Shown piece by piece: positions 49,826 to 56,949 of a stretch of 64,000 bases of DNA. Each line of letters opens with the position of its first letter. Position 1 is the first letter of the stretch. A program made the position numbers and the translations under genes. The stretch is from Pseudomonadota bacterium (GTDB lineage: Bacteria > Pseudomonadota > Gammaproteobacteria > Burkholderiales > Rhodocyclaceae). Below the pieces are notes generated by a model. That model did not search any database and was not told the origin of the DNA. It saw only the letters and a list, made by a program, of their open reading frames with translations. Location of the stretch: contig JAGTRU010000002.1 of assembly GCA_018261905.1 (NCBI GenBank), positions 90,314-154,313 of the forward strand. Reading direction: 5' to 3'.

Positions 49826-51217
49826 ATGGCCAAAATCACCATTTCCTGCAAGGCGCTCGCCGTCAGCCCGCTCAAGGTCAGCCAGCCGGTCGGCGCCTCG
49901 CTGGCCTTTCTCGGCCTGGCGCAGACGATGCCGCTCGAACACGGGGCGCGCGGCTGCACCTCGTTCAACAAGCTGTTCTTCATGCGCCATTTCCGCGAGC
50001 CGATCCCGCTCCAGACGACGGCCATGGATCACGTCGCCACCGTGCTCGGCGCCGACCTCAACATCATCGAGGCGCTGCTTACCGTGGCCAAGAAGAATCA
50101 CCCGGAAATCGTCGGCCTGATCACCACCGGCCTGTCGGAAACCCAGGGCGTCGATATCGATGGCGTGCTGCGCCGCTTCCGCGACACCTACCCGGAACAC
50201 GCCGACATGGCCGTCGTCCCGGTCAATGCCACCGATACGCTGGGCTGCCTGGAAAGCGGTTTCGCGCTAGCCGTCGAAGCCATCGTCGAACACCTGATCC
50301 CGAAAACCAGCCATCCCGGTCGTCGGCCGCGCCAGGTCAATGTCCTCGTGCCGTCGATGCTGACGCCGGCCGACATCGAGGCGATCAAGGAATGGATCGT
50401 CGCCTTCGGCCTGACGCCGCTGGTCATTCCCGATATTGGCGACTCGCTCGACGGCCACCTGATCGAAGCCGGCTACGCGACGCTGACCTACGGCGGCACG
50501 CCGCGCAGCGAACTGGTTCGCGCCGGCGAATCGGCCGCGACGCTGGTCATCGGCCCCTCGCTGCAACGCGCCGCCGACCTGCTGCACGAACGCACCGGCG
50601 TCCCCGACTACCGTTTCGACGGTCTCATGGGCATCGCCGATTGCGATGCCTTCGTCGCCGCGCTGAGCGCCATTTCCGGCCGGCCGGTGCCACCGACCAT
50701 CGAGCGCCAGCGCGCCCAGTTCCAGGACGCCATGGTCGATTGCCATTTCTACCTCGGCAACATTCCCGTCGCCATCGCCGCCGACCCCGACCTGCTCGGC
50801 ATGCTCGGCCGTTTCCTGACCGACATGGGCGCCCGTGTCGTCGCCGCCGTCGCCCCGACCAACACGCCCGGCCTGGCCGCCCTGCCGGTGGACGACGTGG
50901 TGGTCGGCGATCTCGAAGACATGGAAAACCTCGCCCGCCGGCGCGCCGCCCGGCTGCTGATCACCAATTCGCACGGCGCCGAAGCCGCCGCCCGCCTCGA
51001 CCTGCCCCACCTGCGCGCCGGCTACCCGCTCTATGACAGCATCGGCGGCCATGCCCAGACCTGGGTCGGCTATCGCGGCAGCCGCCTGATCCTGTTCGCC
51101 ATCGCCAACCTGCTGCTCGCCCAGCGCCGGGAAGTCGCGCCCTACCGCTCGATCTTCTGGCAGGACACGCCGCGCGCCACGGAAATCGCCAGCGCCGCCG
51201 CGCCCTGCATTGTCTGA
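49826..51217 (+). CDS. nifN: Nitrogenase cofactor scaffold subunit NifN/VnfN
   Basis: This is the partner of NifE in the cofactor scaffold, 463 residues. The N-terminal KVSQPVGASLAFLGL, the cluster Cys in HGARGCTSFNK and GLITTGLSETQGVDIDG are typical. The GAGGAA site is 7 bases before the ATG. It lies 9 bp after nifE and 21 bp before nifX, giving an ENX operon under the sigma-54 promoter at 48362. Confidence 0.93.
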   Translation: MAKITISCKALAVSPLKVSQPVGASLAFLGLAQTMPLEHGARGCTSFNKLFFMRHFREPIPLQTTAMDHVATVLGADLNIIEALLTVAKKNHPEIVGLITTGLSETQGVDIDGVLRRFRDTYPEHADMAVVPVNATDTLGCLESGFALAVEAIVEHLIPKTSHPGRRPRQVNVLVPSMLTPADIEAIKEWIVAFGLTPLVIPDIGDSLDGHLIEAGYATLTYGGTPRSELVRAGESAATLVIGPSLQRAADLLHERTGVPDYRFDGLMGIADCDAFVAALSAISGRPVPPTIERQRAQFQDAMVDCHFYLGNIPVAIAADPDLLGMLGRFLTDMGARVVAAVAPTNTPGLAALPVDDVVVGDLEDMENLARRRAARLLITNSHGAEAAARLDLPHLRAGYPLYDSIGGHAQTWVGYRGSRLILFAIANLLLAQRREVAPYRSIFWQDTPRATEIASAAAPCIV

Positions 51218-51238
51218 ACCTTTGGAAGGAAAGCCAAA

Positions 51239-51814
51239 ATGATCAAAGTCGCCTTCGCCTCCACCGACGAAACCCACGTCAACATGCACTTCGGCGCCGC
51301 CGAAAGTTTCGTCATCTACGACATTTCGCCCGGCTCGGCCGAACTGGTCGGCGTCGGCCACTTTGTCGCCGCCGTCATGAAGGGCGAGAACAAAGACAAA
51401 TCCCTGTCCGACCGCCATGGCGCGCCGCAGATCGTCGTCCCCGCCGCTGAAGACTATCCGCCGCACCCGGCCGACAAGCCGCCCGAAGACAAGGTCGTCG
51501 CCAAGCTCGAATTCCTCAAGGAATGCGCCGCCGTCTACGCTGCCTCAATCGGCACCTCGTCGATCAAGCGCCTGATGATGGCCGACATCCAGCCGATCAT
51601 CGTCGACAACGGCCACGACATCGTCGACCTGCTCAACGAAGTCAGCCTGGCCCTGTGCATGGAAGGTGGCCTATCGTGGGTGGACAAGGCCAAAGCCCGG
51701 CAAAAGGCCCCTGCGGTGCTGGATATGCAAGGCAAGACGGGATGGCTGGGCGAGGCCAGGATTAACGACGAACAGGTGCATGAACTGATTACTTCGATTG
51801 ACGATATCGAGTAA
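51239..51814 (+). CDS. nifX: Cofactor carrier NifX/VnfX
   Basis: NifX-type proteins bind the NifB product and cofactor intermediates and pass them to the NifEN scaffold. The 191-residue protein begins MIKVAFASTDETHVNMHFG with the conserved His-Phe-Gly and later has ASIGTSSIKRLMMADIQPI. It is about 35 residues longer than usual NifX, because of a charged insertion near residues 48-85 (MKGENKDKSLSD to PPEDK). A similar insertion may mark the VnfX branch. GGAAGGAAA precedes the ATG. Confidence 0.88.
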   Translation: MIKVAFASTDETHVNMHFGAAESFVIYDISPGSAELVGVGHFVAAVMKGENKDKSLSDRHGAPQIVVPAAEDYPPHPADKPPEDKVVAKLEFLKECAAVYAASIGTSSIKRLMMADIQPIIVDNGHDIVDLLNEVSLALCMEGGLSWVDKAKARQKAPAVLDMQGKTGWLGEARINDEQVHELITSIDDIE

Positions 51815-51918
51815 AGGCGTCGTTTGAGTTCAGCAACTGCCGAAGGCAGTCCGCTGAAACGATCTGTTCGGCGTGGTCGGAGTGGAGCATGCCATCTCAG
51901 GTTCTCTACGCAGATACA

Positions 51919-52506
51919 TTAACCAATCATCCGGAACCAGTCCTTAACAGCGAGTCGTAACCTATCTATTTCGTCCTCTTGCATCGGACAGCAATGCGCA
52001 ATAGGTCCGCGCAGAAGATTAAGGTTTGCCATCACACGCTCTACACCTCGTCTACTCTTGAGGGTTGGTTCAAACAGGTCCCAATTGGACGTAATGACCC
52101 CGGACAACTGACCAAATGTTGTGTAGTCAATCATATTGTCCGAGCGTTGCGTGACGCCATTGTCGCGTTCCTTCTTCACCAAATTTGCAACATCAGCCTT
52201 AATGTCCGGCGCAATTCGACTACTGTTCCACCAGTCAGTACCTTCGGCATCCTCTAGCGTCTCAACAATGAGTTTTCGGATTGCCTGCTCAAGGCAATAA
52301 AACACTTCGTAGTGTTCTGACATATCTGCAGCTTCGAGCCGGACGATTTGCTCAAACTGCGGGTAGTACGCTACTGCGCTGCCTGCTTCCGCCTTCCGAA
52401 TATGCCCAAGCTCAATGCCGAATCTTTGTTCGATTTGCCGTAGTTCGTCGCATATAAGGAACCCCGACATACCAAATGACCGGATCGGGTCGTCAATGTC
52501 ACTCAT
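51919..52506 (-). CDS. HEPN-domain protein (Swt1-like), candidate RNase toxin
   Basis: This 195-residue, largely helical protein carries the HEPN signature R-x4-H in LLRGPIAHCCPM near residue 172 and a helical core FYCLEQAIRKLIVETLED. HEPN proteins are often metal-independent RNases in toxin-antitoxin, abortive infection and CRISPR settings. Base composition is lower in GC than the nitrogenase genes. It overlaps the stop of the DUF5343 gene by 8 bases, so both are translated together. It is read against the nif genes on either side. Confidence 0.7.
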   Translation of the reverse strand: MSDIDDPIRSFGMSGFLICDELRQIEQRFGIELGHIRKAEAGSAVAYYPQFEQIVRLEAADMSEHYEVFYCLEQAIRKLIVETLEDAEGTDWWNSSRIAPDIKADVANLVKKERDNGVTQRSDNMIDYTTFGQLSGVITSNWDLFEPTLKSRRGVERVMANLNLLRGPIAHCCPMQEDEIDRLRLAVKDWFRMIG

Positions 52507-53143
52507 TAGATGTCTTCAAAAGATTTTCTTTCAACGCGCGAAATATTGCATTGAACACAGCAGGATCTGACGTTGCAGGTAAATTAAGATTTATCGTGTA
52601 TCCGAGGTTTAAGCCTAGTCTTTGGTTGCTTTGTGAACCTTGCGAATTTTGCTGCGGGAAGGGGGGTGGAGCACTGCTTTCAGGGGGGAATTGCTCAAGT
52701 ATTTCCTCAACAGGCGCAGCTTCCCACTTTGCAAACCGCTTAAGCTGCTTGATGCATGCAAGAGTCATTGCAACGACATTAGCATCTTGCTCAGCTCCTG
52801 TTTCTTCCACGACTAATCCCCGAAGATCGTCATCGGAGAGTTTGTGCATGTATTCATTTCTAATATAAAGCGGCGCATAGCCGGTCTTCAACGCTTGCGC
52901 AATCGCCCAGCCATCTGTCGTATTATTTCGATACTTTTTGTAGAGATCGGTTGGCGTGCCATCCGCAGCAGCGAATCCGATCTTCTTTAGGTACGCGGTA
53001 ATCTGATTGCCGGAACCACCCTTTATCCCCAAGATTGTCTTTACGAAATCTTGGCTGACCGATTCAGGTGTAGCCGCTGACTTAATTCCCTTTAAAGTCT
53101 TCTCAATGTTTCCCGGTGCGGTGACATACGGTAAAGCAGCCAT
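52499..53143 (-). CDS. DUF5343-like protein, partner of the HEPN protein
   Basis: This 214-residue protein has an N-terminal helix-turn-helix-like region (AATPESVSQDFVKTILGIKGGSGNQITAYLKKIGF-type order) and central helices WAIAQALKTGYAPLYIRNEYM, which resemble DUF5343. The C-terminus is Pro/Gln/Asn-rich and ends in a beta/helix element. GGGAGGTAATAGGA precedes the ATG at 53143, and upstream codons are rejected. The function is unknown; DNA binding with regulation or antitoxin activity toward the downstream HEPN protein is the simplest guess. Confidence 0.65.
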   Translation of the reverse strand: MAALPYVTAPGNIEKTLKGIKSAATPESVSQDFVKTILGIKGGSGNQITAYLKKIGFAAADGTPTDLYKKYRNNTTDGWAIAQALKTGYAPLYIRNEYMHKLSDDDLRGLVVEETGAEQDANVVAMTLACIKQLKRFAKWEAAPVEEILEQFPPESSAPPPFPQQNSQGSQSNQRLGLNLGYTINLNLPATSDPAVFNAIFRALKENLLKTSNE

Positions 53144-53460
53144 TCCTATTACCTCCCTCTTAGCGGCATTACAAAAGAATAAATCGAGCCAATGACTACA
53201 TCCACCTATCGACGCCGAACAGCTATTCAACGGATACCACCAGTTCGCATATGCAATGATAGTACGGACCGGCAAAAAGTTGGCATGCCAAAGGCTAGAT
53301 GACTCTGACGAATGGCTGCCATCGAAAAATGACATGACAGGCGTCCCTTGGCCGACCCGCCCCATGAAGACAAAAGCAATGCAGCAAATTGCTCAGCAAG
53401 TTTGAGCCATTCCTGACTCAACCGTACTTCGCACCAACACGAACACTTGCCCACCCCCCC

Positions 53461-53474
53461 GTTCGTTGCGGAAC
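53461..53474 (+). promoter_or_regulatory. Candidate activator site GTTCGTTGCGGAAC upstream of nifH
   Basis: The inverted repeat GTTC-N6-GAAC lies 65 bp before the -24 element. It resembles the VnfA-bound sequences with a GTAC-N6-GAAC pattern as I recall them for Azotobacter. The rest of the 53144-53597 gap shows no gene: it holds the cassette promoter on one side and the nifH promoter on the other. Confidence 0.4.
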
Positions 53475-53504
53475 CAAAACCCGCTCTTAAAATCCGGAGA
53501 ATAA

Positions 53505-54482
<978 letters not shown>

Positions 54483-54552
54483 CAAGCCGAACACGGACCG
54501 GCGGAGCGCCGCGCGTTTCGCCGGTGTTCGCCAGCAAAGAAAGGAAACCACC

Positions 54553-54735
54553 ATGGCCATGACCATCGACCCCGATGCCTGCTCCGTCTGCGGCGACTGC
54601 AAACCGGCCTGCCCGAGCGGCGCAGTCGTCAAGATCAAGGGAATTTTCTCGATCGACGCCAATGTCTGTGACGAATGCGACGGCGACCCGCAATGCATGT
54701 CGGTGTGCCCGTCGGACTGCATCCAGCCCTTGTAG
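54553..54735 (+). CDS. 2[4Fe-4S] ferredoxin linked to NifH
   Basis: This 60-residue ferredoxin has the clusters CSVCGDCKPACP and CDECDGDPQCMSVCP; the longer gap in the second set is usual for FdxN-type nitrogenase ferredoxins. It probably donates electrons to the Fe protein. It starts 70 bp after nifH, as vnfFd does after vnfH. AGAAAGGAAACCACC precedes the ATG. Confidence 0.92.
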   Translation: MAMTIDPDACSVCGDCKPACPSGAVVKIKGIFSIDANVCDECDGDPQCMSVCPSDCIQPL

Positions 54736-54897
54736 CTGTTAGTCGGTAGTTATTAGTTGTTAGCGGAAAAGCGCTGGTTTGCTGTTGCTAACGACCAAAT
54801 TAGCCATTAGCCATCAGTTGTCAGCGAGCCAATCGCGGGTTGTTATCGCTAATGACTACCGACCAAGGACTAACAACTAGCTAAGGACTAAAAGCTA
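54736..54897 (+). repeat. Intergenic run of TTAGT/CTAAC heptad-like repeats
   Basis: The gap is built of variants of TAGTTGTTAG, TTAGCCATTAG and CTAACAACTAG on both strands. The outer parts (AGTCGGTAGTTATTAG near 54740 and CTAATGACTACCGAC near 54851) are imperfect inverted repeats. It can fold into a long imperfect hairpin between the ferredoxin and nafY genes. No protein is encoded. Confidence 0.7.
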
Positions 54898-55644
54898 ATG
54901 ACTAATAACTTGCTTCCGCATCTTGCCCTGCGTATCGGCCTGGCCGCCCGTGCCTTGCCGGAGGCCGGCCTGCCGCTGCTGATGAATGCCCTGGTCGGCG
55001 AACTCGGCCTGCCGTTCAGCGAAGACAAGTTCGCGCGCCTCAATGTCTGCACGTTGCGCACTGCGGCCAACGGCCTGCTCGCCGGCCAGCCGCGCGCTGC
55101 GCTGCGCCAGGCGCTGAACTACCTGCAAGGGCGCACACCGGTGACCATCATCGAAGACACGCCGCTCCAACTGGAACGCTACGAAGAGGGCGACATGCCC
55201 GATTCCCTGCGCCTGGCCGTCGCCTCCGATTTCGGCGAACGTATCGACGGCAATTTCGCCTCCTGCGCCGCCTTCCTGATCTACCAGGTTTCGGCCCGCG
55301 AAATCCGCCTCATCGACCGCCGCGCCGCGCCGGCCGGCAATCGCAAATCGGGCCGCGACGCACTGCGCACCGCGCTGCTCGACGATTGTCACCTGCTCTA
55401 CGCCAAAACCCTGAGCAACCCGGCCAGCGCCCGCCTGATGGTGGCCGGCATTCACCCGGTGAGTTTCCCTGAAGGGGGCATGGCACGCGACAAGCTGGGC
55501 GAACTGCAGAAAGTGTTGTGTGGTCACCCCGCTCCCTGGCTCGCCCGCGCCATGGGCCAGACACTGGCCCTGCCTCCACGCCTGGGCTTGAACGGGCCGG
55601 TGCTAATTTATTCGGGCGAACCGACGGCAGCCGCCAGTCACTGA
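54898..55644 (+). CDS. nafY: NafY/VnfY-type nitrogenase cofactor-binding protein
   Basis: NafY proteins hold FeMo- or FeV-cofactor and apo-dinitrogenase until assembly. The 248-residue length and two-domain plan fit: an N-terminal helical domain (LALRIGLAARALPE, TLRTAANGLLAG) and a C-terminal NifX-like domain (VASDFGERIDGNFASCAAFLIYQVS, GIHPVSFPEGG, CGHPAPWLARAMG). The start ATG is inside the upstream repeat, so the first three or four residues (MTNN) derive from it. It is close to VnfY by position, after vnfH and a ferredoxin. Confidence 0.85.
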   Translation: MTNNLLPHLALRIGLAARALPEAGLPLLMNALVGELGLPFSEDKFARLNVCTLRTAANGLLAGQPRAALRQALNYLQGRTPVTIIEDTPLQLERYEEGDMPDSLRLAVASDFGERIDGNFASCAAFLIYQVSAREIRLIDRRAAPAGNRKSGRDALRTALLDDCHLLYAKTLSNPASARLMVAGIHPVSFPEGGMARDKLGELQKVLCGHPAPWLARAMGQTLALPPRLGLNGPVLIYSGEPTAAASH

Positions 55645-55679
55645 GCCACTAACAATTTTCGAACCTCACAGGGAAGAAG

Positions 55680-56138
55680 ATGGCAATCATTTGGACCCGG
55701 GAACTATGTACGGAAATTGATGAAATCGACCAGCAGCACGAAAGACTCGTTGATTACATCAATCAGTTGGAGGGGGCTATCAAGCAGCAAAACCGTGCTC
55801 TGGTCGGCCAAGTCCTGGACGAACTGGTGGATTACACCTTGTCGCACTTTGCCTTTGAAGAAAGCCTGCTTGAGGAAGCCGGATACAAGCTGACCAAACC
55901 GCACAAAGCCGTGCACGAAATGTTCGTCAAGCGCGTGGCCAAGTATCAGGACAAGCACAACGACGGTGAAAATATTGCAGAACAACTTCTCGGCATGCTG
56001 GGCACCTGGCTGATACATCACATCAAGCGAGACGACATGGCCTATGTCGCCGAGGTCCGGGGCAGCATCTGCGCCATTGTCGAAGACAGAAAAGAAGGGA
56101 ACTGGCTGAGCCGTTCCCTTGGCCAGTTCTTCCGGTAA
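55680..56138 (+). CDS. Bacteriohemerythrin
   Basis: This 152-residue four-helix protein has a complete diiron ligand set: H in DEIDQQHERLV, HxxxE in LSHFAFEE, HxxxH in KPHKAVHEMF and HxxxxD in IHHIKRDD. It binds O2 reversibly. In a nitrogenase cluster it could buffer or deliver oxygen. It starts 35 bp after nafY, behind an AGGGAAGAAG site, and probably belongs to the same message. Confidence 0.93.
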   Translation: MAIIWTRELCTEIDEIDQQHERLVDYINQLEGAIKQQNRALVGQVLDELVDYTLSHFAFEESLLEEAGYKLTKPHKAVHEMFVKRVAKYQDKHNDGENIAEQLLGMLGTWLIHHIKRDDMAYVAEVRGSICAIVEDRKEGNWLSRSLGQFFR

Positions 56139-56198
56139 CTTCCGGGCTGGCTGCAAGGCAGCCAGCTCCTTGAACCTGCTTTAGCAAGGCTTCAAACA

Positions 56199-56241
56199 GA
56201 ACCCGACACCTGTGCCGAAAGTCGGCCAGCCGGGTTCTTTC
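56199..56241. terminator. Bidirectional terminator-like hairpin
   Basis: AGAACCCG (56199-56206) pairs with CGGGTTCT (56232-56239) and is followed by TTTCATT on the plus strand. It lies between convergent hemerythrin and the NifX-domain gene. A smaller GC hairpin (56146-56167) stands before it. Confidence 0.5.
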
Positions 56242-56245
56242 ATTC

Positions 56246-56605
56246 CTAGACCCGGCACGCCGCAAACCAGGCCAGCACGGATTCTTCAATCGCCCCAAAG
56301 GGATAGTCGCTGACCGCCTCGATACCGGCGCCAGCGAGTTTGGCGCGCGGGCCATCGCCGACGCGGGCGACAAAGCAGGCAGCGCAGTCGGCCAGGGCGC
56401 GCAGGATGGCCTCGCGCTTGTCCTCGTCGCCGTAACCGCCCTGGCAGTAATGCTCGACCTCGCGCGTTTCGACGTAATTGACGCCGGCGGCTGAAACCTC
56501 GTAAATCCGGAAAATATCGGCGTGGCCGAAATGGACGTTGATCTGGTTGTCGCCCTTGCTGGCGACGCCGACCAGTACACGGCTTGATTCGTTCTGTTCA
56601 GGCAT
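56246..56605 (-). CDS. Stand-alone NifX-domain protein resembling the C-terminus of NifB
   Basis: This 119-residue protein is one dinitrogenase iron-molybdenum cofactor domain: RVLVGVASKGDNQINVHFG, EHYCQGGYGDEDKREAIL and FVARVGDGPRAKLAGAGIEAV. The CQGG and GDGP motifs match the NifX-like domain found at the C-terminus of NifB more closely than NifX itself. There is no radical-SAM part next to it, so it is a detached domain, not a broken nifB. AAGGGAGCGAG precedes the ATG at 56605. It is divergent from the TonB receptor operon and converges on hemerythrin. Confidence 0.85.
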   Translation of the reverse strand: MPEQNESSRVLVGVASKGDNQINVHFGHADIFRIYEVSAAGVNYVETREVEHYCQGGYGDEDKREAILRALADCAACFVARVGDGPRAKLAGAGIEAVSDYPFGAIEESVLAWFAACRV

Positions 56606-56661
56606 GGCTCGCTCCCTTGAATGTCTGCCCGGTACGCCACGTACCGGTTCATGAAAACAGT

Positions 56662-56677
56662 AGCAAATATCCTGCCG
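56662..56677 (-). promoter_or_regulatory. Weak sigma-54-like promoter of the NifX-domain gene
   Basis: On the minus strand CGGCAGGATATTTGCT keeps the essential GG and GC ten bases apart and TTGCT, but differs at two positions from TGGCAC. It would give a leader of about 45 nt. Confidence 0.45.
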
Positions 56678-56790
56678 AGACCAACGACCGGCTTTTTGCC
56701 ACGCGCTGCCTGTCGGCGCATCACAATCCTCACACCGGGCCTGCACGGCTTCGTACAAAGCGAACATTGACGAGACATTTCGGTACTTTT

Positions 56791-56806
56791 AGGCGGTCGA
56801 CCGCCT
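56791..56806. promoter_or_regulatory. Perfect palindrome AGGCGGTCGACCGCCT
   Basis: A 16-bp perfect palindrome lies 75 bp upstream of the -24 element of the TonB receptor operon, at enhancer distance. GTAC-containing half-repeats surround it (56631-56645 and 56753-56765). Confidence 0.45.
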
Positions 56807-56880
56807 GGCGAAACCGGAACATCCTTGTACCAATGCCGCCTTGTGTACCTGGATGTTCGCCAATTGGCTCCGCCAGGAAA

Positions 56881-56896
56881 TGGCACGCCTGTTGCG
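56881..56896 (+). promoter_or_regulatory. Sigma-54 (-24/-12) promoter of the TonB uptake operon
   Basis: TGGCACGCCTGTTGCG matches TGGCAC-N5-TTGC, with only the final base off consensus. Transcription would start near 56908, giving a leader of about 42 nt before the receptor gene. Confidence 0.85.
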
Positions 56897-56949
56897 ATAT
56901 CTCCCCGGCAAGATGCCCGTCAGCGGCATCTCCATTCAGGGAGAATTTC

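Noticed and set aside
48260..50200. 646-residue antisense frame over nifE/nifN
   Set aside because: Shadow of strongly conserved nif genes; low-complexity composition.
49777..51036. 419-residue Arg/Pro-rich plus-strand frame overlapping nifN
   Set aside because: Alternative frame of nifN with composition typical of shifted high-GC codons.
56246..56605. Truncated nifB pseudogene
   Set aside because: It has its own good ribosome site and a clean start, and no radical-SAM remnant is seen upstream.
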